Below are positions 1 through 6,519 of a stretch of DNA of 9,175 nt, piece by piece. Location: NCBI GenBank assembly GCA_023410295.1, contig JAEYPY010000154.1, positions 1 through 9,175 on the forward strand, in the 5' to 3' direction. The stretch is from Pseudomonadota bacterium (GTDB lineage: Bacteria; Pseudomonadota; Alphaproteobacteria; Caulobacterales; Aquidulcibacteraceae). The notes below the pieces were generated by a model that was not told the origin of the DNA, did not search any database, and worked only from the letters and a program-made list of their open reading frames with translations. The stretch's first letter is position 1; each line of letters starts with the position of its first letter. Both the position numbers and the translations under genes were made by a program.

Positions 1-233
1 GGGTGGTTGCCTTGCGGGAAGTTGAGCGGGCGTCCATCGGGGTGGCGAAGCGTCCGCGGCACGACCGGATCCATGCCTTCGCTCGCCTGCCGAGCCTCGC
101 CGCGTTCGACGAAGATTTGCTCGCCCACCGCCAGCGATGTCGCCGCATCGGCCGCTGTCAGCGTCGTCGTCCCCCGAGCCGGCGTTGTGCAGGCCGCGAG
201 CCCAAGCGCCACAACGAAGATCAGTTTCCGCAT
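1..233 (-). CDS. Small lipoprotein, unknown function (partial, runs off left edge)
   Basis: The frame is open from an ATG at 233 to the window edge (77 codons, C-terminus missing). The N-terminus is a compact signal sequence: Met-Arg-Lys, a hydrophobic stretch (LIFVVALGL) and a lipobox LAAC, with Cys15 as the expected lipidation site. A Thr/Ala-rich linker follows, then a polar region ending HPDGRPLNFPQGNHP. An AGGAG ribosome binding site lies 6-7 bases before the ATG. The gene starts 10 bases after the terC stop, so the two are probably one transcript. The lipobox and start site are seen directly. Membrane anchoring is inferred from signal peptidase II rules. I do not recognise the family of the mature part and assign no function. 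Confidence 0.75.
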   Translation of the reverse strand, partial: MRKLIFVVALGLAACTTPARGTTTLTAADAATSLAVGEQIFVERGEARQASEGMDPVVPRTLRHPDGRPLNFPQGNH

Positions 234-243
234 TGCCGTCTCC

Positions 244-1062
244 TCAGTGCTCGGCCGCTTCGGCGCGCTGGGCCTTCATCGCCGTTTTCCGCTTCTGCGC
301 GTTGCGCGACATCATGTTGAGGCCTTCCACCAGCGCCGAGAACGCCATCGCGGCGTAGATGTAGCCCTTCGGCACGTGCACGCCGAAACCTTCGGCGATC
401 AGCACCACGCCGATCATCAGCAAGAAGCCCAAAGCCAGCATCACGACTGTGGGGTTTTTGTGAATGAAGTCCGCGACCGGATCGGCCGCCAGCAGCATCA
501 CCGTCACCGCCACGATCACCGCCGTCACCATGATCGGCACGTGGTCGGTCATGCCGACAGCGGTCAGGATCGAGTCGATCGAGAACACGAGGTCGAGCAG
601 GATGATCTGGAAGATCGCTGCGCCGAAATTCATCGCCGCGACTTTCTTCTTGTCGAGCACATCTGTGCTCGGCGTCGGATCGACGTTGTGGTGAATCTCC
701 TTCGTCGCCTTCCAGATCAGAAAGAGCCCGCCGGCGATCAGGATGAGGTCGCGCCAGGAGAACGCTGTCTCAAAATCTGGAGCGCCGTGCTCGTTCACCG
801 GGCCCTGGATGCCAAGATCGAACAGCGGCGCGGTCAAGCCGACAATGAAGGCGATGGTTGAGAGCAGAACCAGGCGCATGCCGAGGGCAAGGCCAATGCC
901 GATGCGGCGTGCTCTGCCGCGCTGATGTTCCGGCAATTTGTTGGTCAGGATCGAGATGAAGATCAGATTGTCGATCCCGAGCACGACCTCCATCACGATC
1001 AGCGTGATGAGCGCGGCCCAGGCGGCCGGGTCCGACAAAAGCGGCGCGATGTTCCAATCCAT
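244..1062 (-). CDS. TerC family integral membrane protein (putative metal ion exporter)
   Basis: This 272-residue inner-membrane protein has about seven hydrophobic segments. It carries the two acidic membrane motifs of the TerC family: MEVVLGIDNLIF (residues 24-35, with Glu25, Asp31 and Asn32) and LLDLVFSIDSILTAVGM (about 155-171, with Asp157 and Asp163). A polar cytoplasmic loop with several His and Lys residues (about 120-141) separates the halves, and the C-terminus is a basic tail (residues 253-268). Some TerC-family proteins (Bacillus MeeF/MeeY, E. coli Alx) export Mn2+; tellurite resistance is the historical name, and the substrate here cannot be read from sequence. The length is normal for the short, CBS-less form. 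The start at 1062 precedes the first membrane segment and has a weak GAGGGA upstream. It is probably co-transcribed with the lipoprotein gene downstream. Confidence 0.93.
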   Translation of the reverse strand: MDWNIAPLLSDPAAWAALITLIVMEVVLGIDNLIFISILTNKLPEHQRGRARRIGIGLALGMRLVLLSTIAFIVGLTAPLFDLGIQGPVNEHGAPDFETAFSWRDLILIAGGLFLIWKATKEIHHNVDPTPSTDVLDKKKVAAMNFGAAIFQIILLDLVFSIDSILTAVGMTDHVPIMVTAVIVAVTVMLLAADPVADFIHKNPTVVMLALGFLLMIGVVLIAEGFGVHVPKGYIYAAMAFSALVEGLNMMSRNAQKRKTAMKAQRAEAAEH

Positions 1063-1137
1063 GCAGGCGATCCCTCAAGCGTCGCCCGGATGTAGGGGAT
1101 TGATGCGGAGCGGGGAAGGGCGGGTATTCGGGATCGG

Positions 1138-1161
1138 GCGCCCGGCGCTGAGGCTGGGCGC
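1138..1161. terminator. GC-rich stem-loop between the 77-aa gene and terC
   Basis: GCGCCCGGC (1138-1146) can pair with GCTGGGCGC (1153-1161), giving 9 bp including one G-U pair and a 6-base loop. It lies about 26 bases beyond the stop of the minus-strand 77-residue gene and upstream of terC. On the minus-strand RNA the G-U pair becomes a C-A mismatch, leaving a 6-bp GC stem plus two inner pairs. No T-tract follows on either strand, so it is not a classical Rho-independent terminator. It may act as an attenuating or transcript-end hairpin. Confidence 0.3.
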
Positions 1162-1172
1162 ACCGACAATTT

Positions 1173-1193
1173 CCAGTCCCCAGTCCCTAATCC
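1173..1193 (-). repeat. Three tandem heptads (GGGATTA, GGGACTG, GGGACTG) at a gene 3' end
   Basis: Read on the minus strand, the bases form three in-phase 7-base units: GGATTAG, GGACTGG, GGACTGG (equivalently GGGATTA-GGGACTG-GGGACTG). The TAG stop of the 77-residue gene (1187-1189) is part of the first unit, so the repeat overlaps the end of that coding region. The unit resembles the heptanucleotide short tandem repeats (STRR) known from heterocystous cyanobacteria, but that likeness is from memory. Confidence 0.55.
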
Positions 1194-1420
1194 CGAACCG
1201 GCTCCTGCCCGATCTCGATCAGCGCCCTGAACAATTCGTCGGAGAAACGGATCACGGCGACGCTCGCCTTCGCTTGCGTCTTCGCCGCCGACATTTCGAC
1301 GAGCGCGGGCCCGAGTTCGCCCTCTGCGCCAGTGACCGCTCCAAGCACGCGTGAAGCTGCGTGCCCGAAGCGGTCAAGGGCGCTGGTGAGGGCCTCGGCG
1401 GCGTGGGGGATCGCCGTCAT
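1187..1420 (-). CDS. Small protein resembling a mini flagellar rod/hook protein (N- and C-terminal segments only)
   Basis: A 77-residue protein without signal sequence or membrane segment. Residues 4-32 (IPHAAEALTSALDRFGHAASRVLGAV) look like the N-terminal helix of flagellar rod and hook proteins. Residues 41-69 (VEMSAAKTQAKASVAVIRFSDELFRALIEI) follow the pattern of their C-terminal segment, in which a 'dLVeM..Ak.aykAnaaVirtademl..lLdi' type helix packs against the N-terminal one. The large central domain of FlgB/C/E/F/G is absent. The likeness is by eye and the assignment is inference. It could be a lineage-specific helical-hairpin protein with no flagellar role. The start at 1420 lacks a clear Shine-Dalgarno sequence. 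No other flagellar gene is in the window. A 7-bp dyad lies just upstream (1435-1453). Confidence 0.6.
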   Translation of the reverse strand: MTAIPHAAEALTSALDRFGHAASRVLGAVTGAEGELGPALVEMSAAKTQAKASVAVIRFSDELFRALIEIGQEPVRD

Positions 1421-1434
1421 GTAGGAGAGGCTAC

Positions 1435-1453
1435 AGAGCTTGGTTTAAGCTCT
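1435..1453. promoter_or_regulatory. Perfect 7-bp dyad upstream of the 77-aa gene
   Basis: AGAGCTT (1435-1441) and AAGCTCT (1447-1453) are a perfect inverted repeat with a 5-base spacer, ending 15 bases before the ATG of the minus-strand 77-residue gene. It could be a repressor/activator site overlapping the promoter or a small hairpin in the leader. No matching -35/-10 pair is convincing, so the role is open. Confidence 0.3.
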
Positions 1454-1492
1454 CGTTCAGAAAGCTGGTGAATGCGTGAAAACCATGCGGAA

Positions 1493-1579
1493 GGTCAGTA
1501 GTCAGTAGGGCGTAGTCAGTAGGCGACGAGACCCGCGCACTGCTCACTCCTGACCACTGACTACTGACTACGCACTCAC
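1493..1579. repeat. Inverted pair of degenerate heptad tandem repeats (GTCAGTA type)
   Basis: The left arm on the plus strand reads in exact 7-base phase: GGTCAGT, AGTCAGT, AGGGCGT, AGTCAGT (1493-1520). The right arm, read on the minus strand from 1579, also keeps 7-base phase: GTGAGTG, CGTAGTC, AGTAGTC, AGTGGTC, AGGAGTG, AGCAGTG (to 1538). The arms are complementary. GCGTAGTCAGTAG (1510-1522) pairs perfectly with 1561-1573 (13 bp, 38-base loop). Alternatively GTCAGTAGTCAGT (1494-1506) pairs with 1556-1568 (13 bp). The right arm begins directly after the stop codon of the MFS gene, so the transcript would end in a long hairpin that may protect or terminate it. No coding role is seen. Confidence 0.7.
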
Positions 1580-3289
1580 TCACACATGAATGTCCCGGTC
1601 CTTCGTCTCCGGCCAGAAGAAGAAGGTGATGAGCGCGCCGATGGCGGTGACGATCACCGGAAACCACAAGCCCTGATAGATCGAGCCGGTCGCCGTGTTG
1701 ATGGCGAACACGATGGCGGGCAGCAGTCCGCCGAACACGCCAACGCCTAAGTGATAGGGCACCGAAAGCGCGGTGTAGCGAATCCGCGTCGGAAACATTT
1801 CCACCAGCGCCGCTGCTTGCGGGCCGTAGAGCGCGGTAGCCGCGACGATGAAGAGCGCCATCATCAGAAAGACGCCGCCCTTCTCGGTGAAGACGCGCAC
1901 GATTTCCGAAACGCTCCAGTCGCGCATCGGCCCGGGCGCGGCCTCGGGATAGCCGGCTTGGGTCAACGCTGCGCGCAAGCTTGCAGCGAACTCCGCGCGC
2001 GTGGCGCGGATGTCCGACATGGATTGGCCAACGGCATTGGGGCTTTCGATGACGATCTCATCGCCGATGCGAATATGCGCAGGCTCTCCCGCCGGCCCGG
2101 CCATGGTCTCGTAACCGACGCCTGCATTGGAGAGCGAGCTCTTGGCGATGTCGCACGAGGTGGCGAATTGCTGCGCGCCGCCAGTGAGATCGAGCTGGAA
2201 GGTGCAGTCGGCGGGATCGGCGGCGACAATGATCGGCGTGCTCGCCATCGCTTCGGCCAGCGCCGGATTGCCGACGCGGGTGATGTACTGAAAGCCGGGG
2301 AAGTAGAGCACCAGCATCAGCACCATGCCGCCTAGCATAATCGGCTTGCGCCCGATCTTGTCCGAGAGCGTGGCGAAGAAAACGTAGAGCGGCGCCGACA
2401 AGAGCACGACCGCGATCAGAAGCACGTTCACGGTCTGCGCATCGAACTTCAAAATGCGCTCAAGGAAGAACTGCGCATAGAAGTGCGCGGTGTACCAAAC
2501 CACGCCTTGCACCATCATGATCGCGAACAGCGTCAGGAGCACCAGCTTGAGGTTCGGCCAGTAGAGGAAGCTCTCAGCGTAAGCCCTGCTGCTGACTTTG
2601 CCTTCGGCCTTCAGTTTCTTGAACGCGGGGCTTTCTTCCAGCTTGAGCCGGATCCAGACCGAAATCGCCAAAAGCCCGATCGAGACCAGGAACGGCACGC
2701 GCCAACCCCAGGCGCCGAACGCCTCCGCGCCGATTGCCGCGCGCGTGCCCAGCACCACCGCCAGCGCGCCGATCAAGCCGAACGAGGCCGAAGTTTGAAT
2801 CCACGCCGTGGCGCCGCCGCGCCGGTGCGCCGGCGCGTGTTCCGCAACATAGATCGCTGCGCCGCCGTACTCTCCGCCGAGCGCAAAGCCCTGCAGCATC
2901 CTGAGCGCCACCAGCAGGATCGGCGCCCAGATGCCGATGCTCGCCGCCGTGGGCAAAAGCCCGATGGCGAAGGTGGCGAGGCCCATCATCGAGATGGTGA
3001 TCAGGAAGGCGCCTTTGCGGCCGGTGGAATCACCGATCTTGCCGAACACGAACGCGCCGAGCGGACGCACGATAAAACCGAACGCGAACGTCAGCAGCGT
3101 GAACACGAACGCCTGAGCGTCGGGAAGGCCCGCGAAAAACAGCGGCGCCATGGCGCTGGCGACGAGGCCATAGACGAAGAAATCGTACCACTCGAACACC
3201 GTCCCGGCGGCGGAAGCGACCACCACTTGGCGCATCTTCGCCGGCGGCACGTCATGAACTGCCGGCGCGGCCGCTTGGGCTTCGGTCAT
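1580..3289 (-). CDS. MFS transporter, metabolite:H+ symporter type, with an enlarged periplasmic loop
   Basis: A 569-residue inner-membrane transporter with 12 predicted segments. The N-terminal signature AAGTVFEWYDFFVYG (27-41), motif A FGKIGDSTGRK (82-92), RMLQGFALGGEYGG (130-143), the second motif A SDKIGRK (309-315), FPTRIRYTALSVPYHLG (499-515) and the terminal PETKDRDI (560-567) are typical of the metabolite:H+ symporter family (ShiA, KgtP, ProP relatives). These move organic acids, osmolytes or similar solutes with protons. Usual length is about 430-450; the excess is a polar stretch, about 339-470, between segments 9 and 10 and expected on the periplasmic side. It has only two cysteines (Cys362, Cys379), which might form a disulfide. 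Substrate cannot be assigned. The start at 3289 is the first ATG ahead of the signature, with a poor ribosome binding site (GGGGGAACAGAGAG). Confidence 0.9.
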   Translation of the reverse strand: MTEAQAAAPAVHDVPPAKMRQVVVASAAGTVFEWYDFFVYGLVASAMAPLFFAGLPDAQAFVFTLLTFAFGFIVRPLGAFVFGKIGDSTGRKGAFLITISMMGLATFAIGLLPTAASIGIWAPILLVALRMLQGFALGGEYGGAAIYVAEHAPAHRRGGATAWIQTSASFGLIGALAVVLGTRAAIGAEAFGAWGWRVPFLVSIGLLAISVWIRLKLEESPAFKKLKAEGKVSSRAYAESFLYWPNLKLVLLTLFAIMMVQGVVWYTAHFYAQFFLERILKFDAQTVNVLLIAVVLLSAPLYVFFATLSDKIGRKPIMLGGMVLMLVLYFPGFQYITRVGNPALAEAMASTPIIVAADPADCTFQLDLTGGAQQFATSCDIAKSSLSNAGVGYETMAGPAGEPAHIRIGDEIVIESPNAVGQSMSDIRATRAEFAASLRAALTQAGYPEAAPGPMRDWSVSEIVRVFTEKGGVFLMMALFIVAATALYGPQAAALVEMFPTRIRYTALSVPYHLGVGVFGGLLPAIVFAINTATGSIYQGLWFPVIVTAIGALITFFFWPETKDRDIHV

Positions 3290-3512
3290 CTCTCTGTTCC
3301 CCCCGCCTTGTATGAGGCGCTTTTGTCGCTGATGCGCCGCCCCTGGGGCCGGTTGTCAAGCCGGAACGCACCATGGTAGGTCGCGCGCGCGTCAAAGACC
3401 CGGGCGATCTGCTTCGCCGCGGCCTCTTGGCGTTTGGGTTTTCCCCAAGCGGCGCAATGAACAAGCTGGCTTTTCCGAAAGGGGTCGCCAGCGCGGAACC
3501 AGCGAGACAGAC
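3290..3512. promoter_or_regulatory. Divergent intergenic region (MFS gene / atp operon)
   Basis: These 223 bases lie between two divergently transcribed genes, so promoters for both should be here. On the minus strand CTTGACA (3360 to 3354) is a good -35 element about 65 bases before the MFS start, but the sequence 16-18 bases further on (GCGCATC) is a poor -10. On the plus strand I see no convincing promoter pair ahead of atpH. No protein, tRNA or stable RNA is supported here; a short open frame overlapping the end is an out-of-frame overlap with atpH. Confidence 0.4.
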
Positions 3513-4073
3513 GTGGCAGAAACCTTCGACGGCCAAGCTTCCGAAGCGGCCAGCCGCTATGCCCAGGCCGTCTTCGATTTGGCCAAGGAAGCCAAGCAGT
3601 TAGAGTTTGTCGAACGCGATTTCGCGACCTTCGCCACGGCCTGGCGCGAGAGCGGGGACCTGCGCGAAGCCGCCCGCTCGCCGCTGATCGATCCGGAGGA
3701 AAAAGCCAAGGCGCTGACCGCCGTCGCCGCCAAGCTCGGCCTTGCCGAACTGACCCGCAAATTCATCGGCGTCGCCGCGCTCAACCGGCGCGCCGCCGAA
3801 CTGCCCGCCATCGCCGCCGCCTACCGCACGCTGGTTGCGCGCGAGCGGGGTGCGCGCCAAGTAGAGATCGTGTCCGCCCGCCCGCTGGGCGAGGCCGAGA
3901 AATCCGCCATCATCGAAGCGTTGGGCAAGCAGCTCGGCGCCAAGGTCGAAGCCGAAACGAGCGTTGACGATAGCCTCATTGGCGGCTTCGTCGTCCGCGT
4001 CGGCTCGCGTGAATTCGATGCATCCGTCAAAGCCAAGCTGGACGCGCTGCGTCTCGCTCTGAAATCCGCCTGA
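3513..4073 (+). CDS. atpH: F1F0 ATP synthase subunit delta
   Basis: A 186-residue peripheral stalk subunit joining the top of the F1 alpha3-beta3 head to the F0 b subunits. The N-terminal helical domain begins with ASRYAQAVFDLAKEA (13-27), the standard delta signature. The C-terminal segment SVDDSLIGGFVVRVGSREFDAS (about 149-170) is the conserved delta-family motif. Length is normal for alphaproteobacteria. Translation appears to start at a GTG (3513): the residues after it (MAETFDG...) match a normal delta N-terminus, no in-frame ATG lies close upstream, and the Shine-Dalgarno signal is weak (GCGAGACAG at best). This is the first gene of the F1 operon; atpA follows after 11 bases. Confidence 0.96.
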   Translation: MAETFDGQASEAASRYAQAVFDLAKEAKQLEFVERDFATFATAWRESGDLREAARSPLIDPEEKAKALTAVAAKLGLAELTRKFIGVAALNRRAAELPAIAAAYRTLVARERGARQVEIVSARPLGEAEKSAIIEALGKQLGAKVEAETSVDDSLIGGFVVRVGSREFDASVKAKLDALRLALKSA

Positions 4074-4084
4074 GAGGAAAGACT

Positions 4085-5620
4085 ATGGACGTCCGCGCCG
4101 CTGAAATCTCCGCAATCCTGAAAGAGCAGATCAAGGGCTTCGGCACGGAAGCCAAAGTGGCCGAGATCGGCCGCGTGCTCTCCGTCGGCGACGGTATCGC
4201 CCGCGTCTATGGCCTTGAAAGCGTCAAGGCCGGCGAGATGGTGGAATTCCCGGGCGGCGTCAAAGGCATGGCGCTCAACCTTGAGCGCGACAATGTCGGC
4301 GTCGTTATCTTCGGCGAAGACCGCGGCATCAAGGAAGGCGACACCGTTAAGCGCCTCGGCGAAATCGTCGACGTGCCGGTCGGCAAGGGCCTCTTGGGCC
4401 GCGTCGTCAACCCGCTCGGCGAACCGCTCGACGGCAAGGGCCCGATCCAGGCCGCCGAGCGCCGCATCGCCGACGTCAAGGCGCCCGGCATCATTCCGCG
4501 CAAATCGGTGCACGAGCCGATGCAGACCGGCATCAAGGCCATTGACGCGCTGATCCCGATTGGCCGCGGCCAACGCGAGCTCATCATCGGCGACCGCCAG
4601 ACCGGCAAGACCGCCGTCGCGCTCGACACCATCCTCTATCAGCGCGAAGCGCACGACCGGAACGCGCCGGAGAGCGAGAAGCTCTACTGCATCTATGTCG
4701 TCATCGGCCAAAAGCGTTCGACGGTCGCTCAGCTCGTGAAAACGCTCGAAGACAAGGGCGCGCTCGGCTACTCGATCATCGTCGCCGCCACCGCCTCCGA
4801 TCCCGCGCCGCTGCAATTCCTGGCGCCGTTCTCGGGCTGCGCCATGGGCGAATATTTCCGCGACAACGGCATGCACGCACTCATCATCTATGATGACTTG
4901 TCCAAGCAGGCCGTCGCCTATCGCCAGATGTCGCTCTTGCTGCGCCGTCCGCCGGGCCGCGAAGCCTACCCGGGCGATGTCTTCTATCTGCACTCACGCC
5001 TGCTCGAGCGCGCGGCCAAGCTCAACGAAGACAATAAGGCCGGCTCGCTGACGGCGCTGCCGATCATCGAAACCCAAGCCAACGACGTCTCGGCCTACAT
5101 CCCGACCAACGTCATCTCGATCACCGATGGCCAGATCTTCCTGGAAACCGATCTCTTCTTCCAGGGCATCCGCCCGGCGCTCAATGTCGGTATCTCGGTC
5201 AGCCGCGTCGGCGGCAACGCGCAGATCAAGGCGATGAAGCAAGTCGCCGGTCCGCTGAAGGGCGAACTCGCGCAGTACCGCGAAATGGCCGCGTTCGCGA
5301 AGTTCGGCTCCGACCTCGACGCCGCGACGCAGCGCCTGCTCAATCGCGGCGCGCGCCTCACCGAACTTCTGAAGCAACCGCAATTCTCGCCGGTGCCGGT
5401 CGAAGAGCAGATCGTGCTGATCTACGCCGGCACGCGCGGCTTCATCGACAAAGTCCCGGTCGACCAGGTGCAGCGCTATGAGCGCGAACTGGTGTCCTGG
5501 ATGCGCGCCAAGAAGGGCGATCTTCTCAAGGCGATCGTCGACAAGAAGGACATCGGCAAGGACGGCATCGAGGACAAGCTCAAGGCCGCCCTCGAAGAGT
5601 TCACCGGCACCTTCGCCTAA
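4085..5620 (+). CDS. atpA: F1F0 ATP synthase subunit alpha
   Basis: A 511-residue regulatory nucleotide-binding subunit of the F1 head, three copies alternating with beta. The beta-barrel domain spans about 25-95. The nucleotide-binding domain has the P-loop GDRQTGKT (169-176), the Walker B strand ALIIYDD (265-271) and the alpha/beta signature PALNVGISVSRVGG (364-377), in which Arg374 corresponds to the arginine finger reaching into the neighbouring beta catalytic site. The helical C-terminal domain ends EEFTGTFA. Length and motifs are canonical and nothing is missing. A good ribosome binding site (GAGAGGAAAG) overlaps the atpH stop region, consistent with operon translation. The start is the ATG at 4085, matching the usual MDVRAAEIS N-terminus of alphaproteobacteria. 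Confidence 0.98.
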   Translation: MDVRAAEISAILKEQIKGFGTEAKVAEIGRVLSVGDGIARVYGLESVKAGEMVEFPGGVKGMALNLERDNVGVVIFGEDRGIKEGDTVKRLGEIVDVPVGKGLLGRVVNPLGEPLDGKGPIQAAERRIADVKAPGIIPRKSVHEPMQTGIKAIDALIPIGRGQRELIIGDRQTGKTAVALDTILYQREAHDRNAPESEKLYCIYVVIGQKRSTVAQLVKTLEDKGALGYSIIVAATASDPAPLQFLAPFSGCAMGEYFRDNGMHALIIYDDLSKQAVAYRQMSLLLRRPPGREAYPGDVFYLHSRLLERAAKLNEDNKAGSLTALPIIETQANDVSAYIPTNVISITDGQIFLETDLFFQGIRPALNVGISVSRVGGNAQIKAMKQVAGPLKGELAQYREMAAFAKFGSDLDAATQRLLNRGARLTELLKQPQFSPVPVEEQIVLIYAGTRGFIDKVPVDQVQRYERELVSWMRAKKGDLLKAIVDKKDIGKDGIEDKLKAALEEFTGTFA

Positions 5621-5629
5621 GGAAACCCG

Positions 5630-6508
5630 ATGCCGAGCTTAAAAGAGTTCCGCAATCGCATCGCCAGCGTGAAATCCACGCAGAAGATCACCAAGGCGAT
5701 GCAGATGGTGGCGGCCGCGAAGTTGAAGCGGGCGCAAGGGGCGGCGGAATCCGCGCGTCCCTACGCCGAGCGCATGGCGCGCGTCATCGCCAACCTCGCT
5801 TCGGCGGTGTCGGGCGAGAACGCGCCGCTCTTGCTGCGCGGCGCGGGCGCCGATCAGGTCCATCTCGTCGTCGTGATGACCAGCGAGCGCGGTCTCTGCG
5901 GCGGCTTCAACACCCAGATCGTCCGCGCCGCGCGCGAGCGCATCAGCGAACTCATCAGCGCCGGCAAGACGGTGAAGATTCTCGCCGTCGGCAAAAAAGG
6001 CCGCGATCAGCTTCGCCGCCTGCACGGCGACAAGATCGTCCGCTACATTGATCTCTCCGGCCACCGCAACATCGGCGCCGATGCGGCCCACGCCGTCAGC
6101 GAAGCGGTGCTCGAACTCTTCAACGCCGGCGAATTCGATGTCGCCACGCTCTTCTTCTCGCGCTTTAAGTCGGTGATCAGCCAGGTGCCGACGGCGCTGC
6201 AGCTCATCCCCGCGCGCGCGCCCGAAGGCGTCAGCCCGCCGGACCTCAAAGGCGCGGTCTACGAATACGAGCCGAACGAAGACGTCATCCTCGAAGCGCT
6301 GCTGCCGCAATATCTGAACGGCCAGATCCTGCAGGCGCTGTTGGAAAACCAAGCCGGCTTCTACGGCGCGCAGATGAGCGCGATGGACAACGCGACGCGC
6401 AACGCCGGCGATCTGATCCGCAAGCTGACGCTCCGCTACAACCGCCAGCGCCAAGCCAACATCACCAAAGAACTCATCGAAATCATCTCTGGGGCGGAGG
6501 CTCTTTAA
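5630..6508 (+). CDS. atpG: F1F0 ATP synthase subunit gamma
   Basis: A 292-residue central rotor shaft of F1, turning inside the alpha3-beta3 head. The N-terminal coiled-coil helix begins PSLKEFRNRIASVKSTQKITKAMQMVAAAKLKRA (2-35). The Rossmann-like middle has the signature TSERGLCGGFN (84-94). The C-terminal helix (about 251-292, from AMDNATRNAGDLI to ISGAEAL) completes the coiled coil and is the gamma family signature. Length is normal. It begins 9 bases after the atpA stop with AAGGAAA overlapping that stop codon. Its own stop TAA is part of the AAGGAG ribosome binding site of the next gene, which is not atpD but ohr, so the usual gamma-beta adjacency is broken here. Confidence 0.98.
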   Translation: MPSLKEFRNRIASVKSTQKITKAMQMVAAAKLKRAQGAAESARPYAERMARVIANLASAVSGENAPLLLRGAGADQVHLVVVMTSERGLCGGFNTQIVRAARERISELISAGKTVKILAVGKKGRDQLRRLHGDKIVRYIDLSGHRNIGADAAHAVSEAVLELFNAGEFDVATLFFSRFKSVISQVPTALQLIPARAPEGVSPPDLKGAVYEYEPNEDVILEALLPQYLNGQILQALLENQAGFYGAQMSAMDNATRNAGDLIRKLTLRYNRQRQANITKELIEIISGAEAL

Positions 6509-6519
6509 GGAGACGCGAC

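Noticed and set aside
7..861. Plus-strand open frame (284 codons) opposite terC and the lipoprotein gene
   Set aside because: The product is His/Arg/Asp-rich shadow sequence, antisense to a clear TerC protein with membrane motifs.
1493..1579. Possible CRISPR array
   Set aside because: Units are 7 bases, degenerate and contiguous without spacers; this is a tandem heptad repeat forming an inverted pair.
1880..2275. Frameshift or gene fusion creating the long MFS loop
   Set aside because: The frame is continuous, codon use matches the flanks, and the family motifs resume in order after the insert, so it looks like a genuine in-frame domain.
2483..3379. Plus-strand open frame (298 codons) opposite the MFS gene
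   Set aside because: It is a complementary-frame shadow with Arg/Glu/His bias, no start signal and no recognisable domain.
3373..3603. Small plus-strand gene ahead of atpH
   Set aside because: It overlaps the first 90 bases of atpH in another frame, has no ribosome binding site, and its product is unremarkable basic sequence.
3821..4993. Long minus-strand open frame (390 codons) opposite atpH/atpA
   Set aside because: It lies fully antisense to two certain genes, has low-complexity Arg/Ala/Asp-rich composition typical of shadow frames in GC-rich DNA, and shows no domain.
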